Assembly (NCBI GenBank): GCA_023460395.1
Contig: JAEWQB010000006.1
Span: 27,801-91,800, forward strand
Length of the DNA stretch: 64,000 bases
From: Pseudomonadota bacterium
GTDB lineage: Bacteria; Desulfobacterota; Desulfovibrionia; Desulfovibrionales; Desulfovibrionaceae
Direction of reading: 5' to 3'
Position 1 is the stretch's first letter, and each line of letters begins with the position of its first letter. Below, piece after piece: positions 8,259 through 15,946 of this stretch. The position numbers were made by a program, and so were the translations under genes. The notes beneath the pieces were generated by a model that did no database searches, had not been told where the DNA came from, and saw only the letters and a program-made list of their open reading frames with translations.

Positions 8259-9008
8259 TTACTTGTTGATATACTTAGCCTTCAGCTCTTCCCAGTAGGG
8301 ATCGGCTTTCAGCAGGGTAAGACCTTCGTTGATGGTCTTCAGCAATTCGGCATCGCCTTTGCGAACTGCCACACCAAAGAATTCAGGTTCGCTGAACTCA
8401 CCCAGAATTTCCACTGCCCGACCATGTGCCACGGCGTCTTCAGCGGGGGCAATGTCCATGGCGGCTGCGGGCACGCGACCGTTGAGCACGTCCATGATGG
8501 CCAGCGGAGCGGAATCGTAATACTTCAGCTCAAAATTGTTGCCGTCCTTACCAGCGATGTTCTGCAGGTAGTCAGCTTCGGAAGTGCCGGATTGCACGCC
8601 CAACCGCATACCCCCCTTCAACATCTTTTCCACGGTAAGGTCCGAGCCTTTCTTGGCCACGAGAACCTGTGCTACCTTCCAATATGGATCGGAAAAATCG
8701 ACTTGCTTGGCGCGCTCTTCGGTGATGGACATGCCAGCGTAGACCATATCGATTTTCTTAGACACCACGCTCTGCACAATGGTGGACCATTCCATGGGTC
8801 TGTGCTCCACGGTAAAGCCCATTTTCTTGGCTATCCAGTTCAACGAATCCACATCGAAACCAGCGGGATTTCCGTTAGCGTCGATGTAGGCGAAGGGGGG
8901 ATAGTTGGCATCAATGCCGTTCACATAGTGCTTTTCGGCAAAGGCCGTGGAGGCGAGCAGCAGAGCCATACAGAGTGTAACCGCAATCAGAGTGCCTTTT
9001 TTGAACAT
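8259..9008 (-). CDS. Amino-acid ABC transporter periplasmic binding protein (SBP family 3)
   Basis: A 249-residue protein when started at 9008, where a strong GAGGAGAGGAAG site precedes the ATG; a longer frame to 9071 has no such support. The signal peptide ends STAFA near residue 24. The mature protein shows family 3 features: YPPFAYIDANGNPAGFDVD, KIDMVYAGMSITEERAKQVDFSDPYW, and GVQSGTSEADYL. It should bind a polar amino acid for the four-gene ABC system that follows. Confidence 0.94.
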   Translation of the reverse strand: MFKKGTLIAVTLCMALLLASTAFAEKHYVNGIDANYPPFAYIDANGNPAGFDVDSLNWIAKKMGFTVEHRPMEWSTIVQSVVSKKIDMVYAGMSITEERAKQVDFSDPYWKVAQVLVAKKGSDLTVEKMLKGGMRLGVQSGTSEADYLQNIAGKDGNNFELKYYDSAPLAIMDVLNGRVPAAAMDIAPAEDAVAHGRAVEILGEFSEPEFFGVAVRKGDAELLKTINEGLTLLKADPYWEELKAKYINK

Positions 9009-9411
9009 ATCCGTACTTCCTCTCCTCAAATGTGATGATTCTCTCTCTCGGCACAAATCGTTGGCCGACATAACACCGTCATATTCCTACATACTTATTT
9101 TCGCTAGCAGAAAGAGGCACAGGGCGCAAGCTACGAAACCGTAGGCAACACCGCTGATGCGCGGAGAAGCGAGCACCCGGCAGCCACCCGCCCACTTTTC
9201 TCTTTTTCCTCTCCCCCGGCTGTGGTATGCCTGTGCGGCATCCTAAAATGCGCGGAGCGGTAAACGCTCCGCGTGCGCTGTACCACTGGGCAGCCGGAAT
9301 CTGAGCCGGGCCACCGCACATCGCGAAGCGAACGCCTGTTTTGCTCGTGCGTTCCCAGCGTCCCCCGGCATCTCCGATTCTTCTGTCCGCCGTCCACCAA
9401 GGAGTAATGGC
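9009..9411. other. Divergent intergenic region
   Basis: About 400 bases separate the ABC operon (leftward) from the flavoredoxin gene (rightward), so promoters for both should lie here. The only clear structure is a perfect 9-bp hairpin, CGCGGAGCG (9251-9259) with CGCTCCGCG (9265-9273) and a GTAAA loop, without a T run. No -35/-10 pair could be assigned with confidence. Confidence 0.5.
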
Positions 9412-9981
9412 ATGAAAACGTCTCTGGGCGCGAAGACTCTCGTGTACCCCACCCCACTGTTTCTTATCGGCACCTACGACAAACGCAACCAGCCCAACAT
9501 CATGGCAGCCGCATGGGGAGGCATCTGCTGTTCCAAACCACCGAGCGTGGCGGTGTCGCTGCGTTCCGCCACTTACTCACACGGGAGCATTCTTGAACGC
9601 GGCGCATTTACCGTAAACATTGTCCCCACCACGCTGCTGGCACAAGCGGACTACGCGGGTATTTTTTCCGGGCGCACCGAAGACAAATTCGCTTCGCTGG
9701 GGTTCACCCCCATCAAGGCGGAGCACGTGGACGCACCGTATGTAAACGAAGCCCCGCTTATTTTGGAATGCGCACTGGTGCAAACAGTGGAAGTGGGCCT
9801 GCATACTCAGTTCATTGGAGAAATTCGCGATGTGAAGGCGGAAGAAAACGTACTGCGCGAAGACGGCCTGCCGGATATCATGAAAGTAGACCCTGTTATT
9901 TTCGCCCCGGTCTGTCGCGAATACTACTCTGTGGGCGGCTTTCTGGGAAAAGCCTTCTCCGTGGGCAAGCAACTGAAATAG
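9412..9981 (+). CDS. flr: Flavoredoxin / flavin reductase-like FMN-binding protein
   Basis: A 189-residue protein of the flavin reductase-like fold. It carries the family pattern YPTPLFLIGTYD, NIMAAAWGGICC, SVAVSLRSATYSHGSI and GAFTVNIVP in the first 80 residues, and ends VCREYYSVGGFLGKAFSVG. Its length and sequence fit Desulfovibrio flavoredoxin, an FMN protein proposed as an electron carrier in thiosulfate or sulfite reduction. An AAGGAG site precedes the ATG. It is a single-gene unit ending in a terminator. Confidence 0.85.
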   Translation: MKTSLGAKTLVYPTPLFLIGTYDKRNQPNIMAAAWGGICCSKPPSVAVSLRSATYSHGSILERGAFTVNIVPTTLLAQADYAGIFSGRTEDKFASLGFTPIKAEHVDAPYVNEAPLILECALVQTVEVGLHTQFIGEIRDVKAEENVLREDGLPDIMKVDPVIFAPVCREYYSVGGFLGKAFSVGKQLK

Positions 9982-10002
9982 CAGATCGCCGAAAAATCAA
10001 AC

Positions 10003-10028
10003 AAGCCGCCGCCATGGCGGCTTTTTTT
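10003..10028 (+). terminator. Rho-independent terminator after flavoredoxin gene
   Basis: AAGCCGCC (10003-10010) and GGCGGCTT (10016-10023) form a perfect stem with a 5-nt loop, followed by a run of seven T. Confidence 0.92.
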
Positions 10029-10087
10029 ATTGCCGCTGTGAAGAAACTCGCTATACTATCGGAAAAAACGTATCGCTGGAGTTTCTT

Positions 10088-10915
10088 ATGAACGCATTGT
10101 TTTCAGAGTATCAGGACACCATCATCCTTTGGGGAGCCAAAAACGGCACCAATCTTCTTGTCTCCCTGCTTATCCTGCTAGTGGGTAACTGGCTGGCGAA
10201 ACGTCTGGCTGGCTTGCTCCGCAAGGCTCTGGAGATGAAAAAGCTGGATCAGCTCCTCATCAACTTCCTGCACGGCGTAGCCTACTACGCGCTGATGTCG
10301 GCGGTAATCCTCGCCGTGGTTTCCCAACTGGGTATTGATACCACCTCGTTCCTCGCCATTCTCGGTTCCGTTGGTCTGGCTGTGGGCTTGGCCATGAAGG
10401 ACAACCTGTCCAACTTCTCCTCCGGGGTCATGCTGGTGCTCTTCCGGCCTTTCACCTTTGGCGACTTCGTTGAAGTGGCGGGCATCTCCGGCTCCGTGGT
10501 ATCCATCAACCTGTTCAGCACCGAGCTGAAATCGGGTGATAATCAGCGCATTATCATCCCCAACAGCCTTATCATGGGCAAAACCATTACCAACGTCACG
10601 GGCAACCCCACCCGGCGCGTGGATATGCAGATCGGCATCAGCTATGGCGATGATATCGCCAAGGCCCGTCAGGTCATCACCGACGTGCTGAATTCCGAAA
10701 CCCGGCTCCTCAAGGATCAAGGCTATACCATCGTGGTGGGGGAACTTGCCGACTCCAGCGTGAACCTGCTGGTCCGCGCGTGGACCCATACCGCAGACTA
10801 CTGGGACGTGCGCTGGAACCTTACTGAAGCTCTGAAAAACGCAATGGACGCTAACGGAATATCCATCCCTTTCCCGCAGTGCGACGTGCACATGGTTTCC
10901 AATCAGCCTGAGTAA
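10088..10915 (+). CDS. mscS: Small-conductance mechanosensitive channel, MscS family
   Basis: A 275-residue protein close to the length of E. coli MscS (286). Three hydrophobic segments (about 18-38, 62-83, 90-112) are followed by the TM3/hinge (GSVGLAVGLAMKDNLSNFSSG) and the beta domain (FRPFTFGDFVEVAGISGSVVSINLFST, then IIPNSLIMGKTITN). The end IPFPQCDVHM matches the C-terminal family motif. It should open under membrane tension and release osmolytes. It is monocistronic with a hairpin terminator. Confidence 0.94.
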   Translation: MNALFSEYQDTIILWGAKNGTNLLVSLLILLVGNWLAKRLAGLLRKALEMKKLDQLLINFLHGVAYYALMSAVILAVVSQLGIDTTSFLAILGSVGLAVGLAMKDNLSNFSSGVMLVLFRPFTFGDFVEVAGISGSVVSINLFSTELKSGDNQRIIIPNSLIMGKTITNVTGNPTRRVDMQIGISYGDDIAKARQVITDVLNSETRLLKDQGYTIVVGELADSSVNLLVRAWTHTADYWDVRWNLTEALKNAMDANGISIPFPQCDVHMVSNQPE

Positions 10916-10930
10916 CACCGCAAGTTAGCT

Positions 10931-10980
10931 CCGTTTCCGGTGGTCGGCCCTCGGCACCTGCCCACCGGAAACGGATTTCC
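10931..10980 (+). terminator. Terminator hairpin after mscS
   Basis: A perfect 13-bp stem, CCGTTTCCGGTGG (10931-10943) with CCACCGGAAACGG (10962-10974), followed by ATTTCCC. The T run is weak but the stem is strong. Confidence 0.65.
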
Positions 10981-11104
10981 CTCCCGCACGCCGCCATACG
11001 GAAGCGGCGCTACGCGACGGGATCAGGGCGCGAACGACCTGTGAGCGGATTTGCAGCAACGAGGCGAATTGACGGGAAGAACGCGGAAAACAGAGAAAGG
11101 CGAA

Positions 11105-11623
11105 TTACTCCCGGTGGCGCATGCCGGGAAACATTTCTTCAAAGCACGCCTCAAATTCCTCGCAGGCCACGGCCTGCACCCGGTGGTACATGCGCTCATA
11201 TGCATACAGCAGCGCAACCCCTTCGCTGGTGAGGCTGTAGCCAGCCTTGTTGCCCCCCAGTTTTTCCACCACGGGACGCCCCAGACGGGCTTCAATTTTG
11301 CGAACGCGGTCCCACGCCGCCCTGTAGGACATGCCTATAGCCTTGGCGGCCCCCACCAGCGAACCGGCATCCACCACGCCCCTGAGCAACATAGCGCTTC
11401 CCAGACCAAAGGCGTTGGCCCCATCCAGTTCCACCCAGAGCTTTACCCGCAAACGGGGAGCATCTGCCGTGGCATCTTCTTCTGAATCGCCAAAGATGGG
11501 CCTGCCTTTTTCCTCAGGATTCACGAAACGGGGAGAAAGAGGGACGGACATAGAGGAAGAGTCCGGGGTCACGGCCGCCCCGTCACTCAATGGAAATTCG
11601 TTTTGTGTCTGTCGCACCGCCAT
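11105..11623 (-). CDS. ModE-like molybdenum-dependent winged-helix regulator
   Basis: About 172 residues from the ATG at 11623, which has a GGGG element upstream; a frame to 11656 and a Met at 11551 are alternatives. The C-terminal 110 residues match the ModE N-terminal DNA-binding domain: LLRGVVDAGSLVGAAKAIGMSYRAAWDRVRKIE, then RPVVEKLGGNKAGYSLTSEG. No molybdate-binding TOBE/Mop domains are present, so any molybdate sensing must be indirect or use another site. The first 60 residues are low complexity. It sits divergently next to the molybdenum locus, so it probably controls that locus. Confidence 0.85.
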   Translation of the reverse strand: MAVRQTQNEFPLSDGAAVTPDSSSMSVPLSPRFVNPEEKGRPIFGDSEEDATADAPRLRVKLWVELDGANAFGLGSAMLLRGVVDAGSLVGAAKAIGMSYRAAWDRVRKIEARLGRPVVEKLGGNKAGYSLTSEGVALLYAYERMYHRVQAVACEEFEACFEEMFPGMRHRE

Positions 11624-11779
11624 GCCCCGTTGCTGAAGTATTCGCAGGCCGCTCACGGAACGGCGCAGCCTTCAGTTACCATTCTCCCCGTCCCATATCA
11701 AGGTAGCCGCACCAGCGGTCCTCCCCTCCAAGATACCCCATACGGTATATTGTCGAAACAATCACCCGCCTTCAAGAGA

Positions 11780-11830
11780 CACTAAAATATTTTAAATAGT
11801 GTTGACTTACTATGCAGGCGGATGCATAAG
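11780..11830 (+). promoter_or_regulatory. Promoter with operator-like inverted repeat upstream of the molybdenum locus
   Basis: CACTA (11780-11784) and TAGTG (11797-11801) form an inverted repeat around a 12-bp AT-only spacer. Directly after it is TTGACT (11802-11807) as a -35, then a 17-bp spacer and CATAAG (11825-11830) as a -10. The repeat abuts the -35, which fits an operator. The adjacent ModE-like protein is the obvious candidate regulator, by position only. Confidence 0.6.
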
Positions 11831-12000
11831 AAAACAAAACATGAGCACGGCCTTTCGCGTTATTCTGGCTGTTCCGCGCTTTGGGAAAGAGAGAGGGGTT
11901 TCTTTTTCTCGAAAGCACTGACATGCGAAAATGCCCTTACGCATTTTTCAGGAATCACGAAAGGTTTTACGCGGGTGTGCTGCACAACGGAGACACGCGT

Positions 12001-13026
12001 ATGATGAAGACAATTCCTGTTCAGGAAGCTGTCGGAACAGTCCTGTGCCATGATCTCACCCGCATTGTGCCGGGGGAATACAAGGGAAGGGCCTTCAAAA
12101 AAGGCCACGTTGTCACGCCTGATGACATCCCCGACCTCCTGCGCATTGGCAAAGAACACCTGTATGTCCTTTCGCTGGAAAATCACCAGCTACACGAGGA
12201 CGACGCCGCCACACGCATAGCCGCAGCCGCAGCCGGACCGGGCATCACCTTCTCGGACATCAGCGAGGGACGCATCAATCTCATCGCCGAACCGGGACTG
12301 CTCTCGGTCAATGTGGAAGCCCTCAATGCCATCAATGCCATTGAGGAAGTGGTGTTCGCCACCCTGCACACAGACCAATACATCGCACAGGCCCGTTCCG
12401 TGGCGGGAACCCGTGTGGTGCCGCTGGTTATTGACGAGGAAAAAATCCGCCGGGTGGAAGCTATCTGCGCCCGGCATTATCCCGTTGTGCAGGTAATCCC
12501 GCTCAGATCGTTCAACGTGGGGGTTGTCACCACGGGGAGCGAGATCTTCCATGGTCGCATCAAAGACCGCTTCGGGCCTGTGCTGCGTAAAAAATTCGCC
12601 GCATATGGCTCGCAGGTCATGGACCAAACCTTTGTCAGCGACGACCCAGAAGCCACGCGCCGGGCCATTCTCGACTTCGTGGACGCAGGCGCCGGCATGG
12701 TGGTGGTCACGGGCGGCATGAGTGTGGACCCGGACGATCAAACCCCTGCCAGCATCCGCGCCACCGGTGCGGAGATTGTCACGTATGGCGCGCCCACCTT
12801 TCCGGGCGTGATGTTCCTGCTTTCCTATCTTAACGACGTGCCTGTTCTGGGGTTGCCGGGCTGCGTCATGTATTACCGCGCCAGCATCTTCGACCTTGTA
12901 GTTCCCAGATTGCTGGCCGGACAACGCCTTAAACGAAAAGACATCACGGCGCTGGGTCACGGCGGATTCTGTGAGGGGTGCGAACAATGCCGCTACCCGG
13001 TGTGTCCTTTCGGAAAAAACGGTTGA
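12001..13026 (+). CDS. Molybdopterin-binding protein, MoeA/MogA-like, with C-terminal Cys cluster
   Basis: 341 residues from the ATG at 12001, supported by a GGAG site; an upstream extension to 11881 lacks one. The N-terminal half resembles a SAF-like segment (GTVLCHDLTRIVPGEYKGRAFKKGHVV). The central MoCF-binding domain has VGVVTTGSEIFHGRIKD and MVVVTGGMSVDPDDQTP, the fold that binds molybdopterin for adenylylation or molybdate insertion. The last 25 residues contain five cysteines (CEGCEQCRYPVCPFG preceded by GLPGC), a possible metal site not found in E. coli MoeA. It precedes the Mo enzyme gene by about 100 bases and probably supplies its cofactor. Confidence 0.88.
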   Translation: MMKTIPVQEAVGTVLCHDLTRIVPGEYKGRAFKKGHVVTPDDIPDLLRIGKEHLYVLSLENHQLHEDDAATRIAAAAAGPGITFSDISEGRINLIAEPGLLSVNVEALNAINAIEEVVFATLHTDQYIAQARSVAGTRVVPLVIDEEKIRRVEAICARHYPVVQVIPLRSFNVGVVTTGSEIFHGRIKDRFGPVLRKKFAAYGSQVMDQTFVSDDPEATRRAILDFVDAGAGMVVVTGGMSVDPDDQTPASIRATGAEIVTYGAPTFPGVMFLLSYLNDVPVLGLPGCVMYYRASIFDLVVPRLLAGQRLKRKDITALGHGGFCEGCEQCRYPVCPFGKNG

Positions 13027-13129
13027 TCCCACCCGCCCGGACAAAGGCGGTTCTCAGGCTCAGGTTCGCCGGTTGTCGACCTTGCCATTCACTTCCGGCC
13101 CGCGTTGTTAATCCATAAGGAGGAATGTA

Positions 13130-15856
13130 ATGCTCAAACGCATGATTATGGTGAACGGTGCCCCCAGAATGTCCATCACGAACCCGGACACCACGCTTGC
13201 GACCTATCTGCGTGAAAGTCTCGGCCTTACCAGTGTTAAAATTGGCTGTGGGCAAGGACACTGCGGCAGTTGTAACGTCATAGTGGACGATAAACTCATC
13301 CGCTCATGCAGCTACAAAATGAGCCGCCTGAAGGAAAATGCCCGCATCACCACACTGGAGGGCATCGGAACTCCCGACTCTCTGCACCCCATTCAGGTGG
13401 CGTGGATCGCCCACGGCGCGGCCCAGTGCGGCTTCTGCTCCCCCGGATTCATTGTTTCCGCCAAGGCGCTGCTGGATACCAACCCCAAACCCTCCCGTGA
13501 AGAGGTGCGCGACTGGTTCCAGAAGCACCGCAACGCCTGTCGCTGCACTGGTTACAAACCGCTGGTAGACGCCGTTATGGACGCCGCCGCTGTGATGCGC
13601 GGCGAAAAACAATTGGACGAGTTGCTCTTCACCATCCCCGCTGACGGACGCATTTGGGGCACCAAATATCCCCGCCCCTCCGCCGTGGCCAAAGTCACCG
13701 GCACTTTGGATTACGGTGCGGATCTCGGCATAAAAATGCCCGAAGGCACGCTCCGGTGCGCCCTTGTGCAGGCCGAAGTCTCACATGCCAACATCCTGAA
13801 CATTGACACCACCGAAGCGGAAAAAATGCCCGGCGTCTGCAAGGTCGTCACCCATAAAGACGTGAAAGGCAAAAACCGCATCACGGGCCTGATTACCTTC
13901 CCTTCCAATAAAGGAGACGGATGGGACCGCCCCATTCTGTGCGACACCAAGGTGTTCCAGTACGGAGACGCCATCGCCATCGTCTGCGCGGACACGGAAG
14001 AGCACGCCAAAGCCGCCGCCGCTAAAGTGGTTGTGGACCTTGAAGTGCTGCCCGCATACATGAGCGCACCGGAGGCCATGGCTGAAGACGCCATGGAAAT
14101 TCACCCCGGCACGCCCAACATCTATTACATTCAAAAAATCGCCAAGGGCGAGGACACCGCCCCCATCTTCTCCAGAAACGACGTGGTGGTGGTGGAAGAC
14201 GATTTCTATACCAGCCGCCAGCCACACATGCCCATCGAACCGGACGTGGGGTTCGCATACTACAACGAAGACGGGAAATTGTGCGTCCACTCCAAATCCA
14301 TCGGGCTACACCTGCACCTGCTCATGATCGCTCCGGGACTTGGTGTCGAACCGGAAAACCTAATACTCGTGCAGAACCCCACGGGGGGCACCTTTGGGTA
14401 CAAGTTCAGCCCAACCATGGAAGCGCTTGTGGGCGCGGCAGCCATGGCTACCGGCAAGCCCGTGTACCTCAACTACACGTGGGCACAACAACAGGCATAC
14501 ACCGGCAAGCGCTCTCCCTTCCTTACATGGATGCGCTACGCCGCCACCAAGGACGGCAAGCTGCTCGCCATGGAAACCGACTGGTCTGTGGACCACGGCC
14601 CGTACTCGGAATTTGGCGACCTGCTGACCCTGCGCGGCGCACAGTATATCGGCGCGGGGTATGACATTCCCAGTATTCGCGGTGAAGGCCGCACGGTGTG
14701 TACCAACCATGCGTGGGGCGCGGCCTTCCGTGGTTACGGAGCGCCGGAAAGCGAGTTCCCCTCCGAAGTGCTCATGGACGAACTCGCGGAAAAACTAGGC
14801 ATGGACCCCTTTGAACTGCGATACAAAAACGTCTACCGCAAGGGGGCTACCACGCCTACCGGACAGGAACCGGAAGTATATTCCCTGCCGGAAATGTTCG
14901 ACCGGCTGCGCCCCAAATACGAAGAAGCCAAAAAACGCGCCGCCGCAAATTCCACAGCCGAATTCAAGCGTGGCGTGGGCATATCGCTCGGCGTATACGG
15001 CAGTGGTTTGGACGGCCCGGACTCCTCGCAAGTGGATATCGCCCTTAATGCAGACAACACGGTGACCATTTTCTCCGCATGGGAAGACCATGGTCAGGGT
15101 GCCGATATGGGCACGCTGGGCACCGCTCACGAAGCCCTGCGCCCGCTGGGCCTCACCCCGGACCAGATTCATCTGGTTATGTGTGATACCAGCCTCACGC
15201 CCAACGCTGGTCCCGCTGGCGGTAGCCGCTCGCAGGTTGTCACCGGACAAGCCACCCGTGTGGCCTGCGAAATGTTGGTACATGCACTGCGTAAGGATGA
15301 CGGAAGCTTCCGCACTTACGAAGAAATGACAAAGGAAAGTCTGCCGTTACGCTATGAAGGGAAGTGGACCGCCCCTGCCAACGATTGCGATGCAAACGGG
15401 CAGGGCAGCCCCTTCTGCTGCTATATGTACGGCGTATTCATGGCGGAAGTGGCTGTGGAAACAGCCACCGGAAAAACCACTGTGGAAGCCATGACCACCG
15501 TTGCTGACATAGGTGTGGTCAACAACATCCTCGTGGTGGACGGGCAAATCCACGGCGGAGTGGCACAGGGTATAGGCCTTGCGCTTTCCGAAGACTATGA
15601 GGACATCAAAAAACACGCCACCATGCCCGGCGCAGGGTTCCCCTACATTAAGCAGATCCCCGACAACATGGAGATCATCTATGTGGAAACCCCGCGTCCC
15701 GATGGTCCGTTCGGTGCCTCCGGCGTGGGCGAAATGCCTCTGACAGCACCGCACGCGGCAGTCATTAACGGCATTTACAACGCCTGCGGAGTGCGTATTA
15801 CCAAGATTCCGGCCCTGCCGGAAAAGGTACTGGCCGGACTGAAGGCCAAGGCGTAA
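13130..15856 (+). CDS. mop: Molybdenum aldehyde oxidoreductase (Mop, xanthine oxidase family)
   Basis: A 908-residue enzyme, essentially the length of D. gigas Mop (907). The plant-type [2Fe-2S] cluster has C40, C45, C48, C60, and the second cluster C100, C103, C137, C139, the same numbers as in D. gigas. The Mo domain has GGTFGYKFSP near residue 420, GAAFRGYGAPESEFPSE and the C-terminal GVGEMPLTAPH with the catalytic Glu near residue 868. It should oxidise aldehydes to carboxylates using molybdopterin cytosine dinucleotide, with no FAD domain, so electrons leave through the Fe-S clusters to another protein. A perfect AAGGAGG site precedes the ATG. Confidence 0.97.
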   Translation: MLKRMIMVNGAPRMSITNPDTTLATYLRESLGLTSVKIGCGQGHCGSCNVIVDDKLIRSCSYKMSRLKENARITTLEGIGTPDSLHPIQVAWIAHGAAQCGFCSPGFIVSAKALLDTNPKPSREEVRDWFQKHRNACRCTGYKPLVDAVMDAAAVMRGEKQLDELLFTIPADGRIWGTKYPRPSAVAKVTGTLDYGADLGIKMPEGTLRCALVQAEVSHANILNIDTTEAEKMPGVCKVVTHKDVKGKNRITGLITFPSNKGDGWDRPILCDTKVFQYGDAIAIVCADTEEHAKAAAAKVVVDLEVLPAYMSAPEAMAEDAMEIHPGTPNIYYIQKIAKGEDTAPIFSRNDVVVVEDDFYTSRQPHMPIEPDVGFAYYNEDGKLCVHSKSIGLHLHLLMIAPGLGVEPENLILVQNPTGGTFGYKFSPTMEALVGAAAMATGKPVYLNYTWAQQQAYTGKRSPFLTWMRYAATKDGKLLAMETDWSVDHGPYSEFGDLLTLRGAQYIGAGYDIPSIRGEGRTVCTNHAWGAAFRGYGAPESEFPSEVLMDELAEKLGMDPFELRYKNVYRKGATTPTGQEPEVYSLPEMFDRLRPKYEEAKKRAAANSTAEFKRGVGISLGVYGSGLDGPDSSQVDIALNADNTVTIFSAWEDHGQGADMGTLGTAHEALRPLGLTPDQIHLVMCDTSLTPNAGPAGGSRSQVVTGQATRVACEMLVHALRKDDGSFRTYEEMTKESLPLRYEGKWTAPANDCDANGQGSPFCCYMYGVFMAEVAVETATGKTTVEAMTTVADIGVVNNILVVDGQIHGGVAQGIGLALSEDYEDIKKHATMPGAGFPYIKQIPDNMEIIYVETPRPDGPFGASGVGEMPLTAPHAAVINGIYNACGVRITKIPALPEKVLAGLKAKA

Positions 15857-15871
15857 GTTAGCGCTAACTCA

Positions 15872-15923
15872 GGGCGGCATCTTCTTCGCTCTGCGGGAAG
15901 ATGCCGCCCCTTTCATCGTTTTT
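15872..15923 (+). terminator. Terminator after mop
   Basis: A perfect 13-bp stem, GGGCGGCATCTTC (15872-15884) with GAAGATGCCGCCC (15897-15909), followed by CTTTCATCGTTTTT. It may end most mop transcripts and leave lower expression of the accessory genes downstream. Confidence 0.82.
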
Positions 15924-15946
15924 GTGCTGAGAAGGAGCGCACCGCC

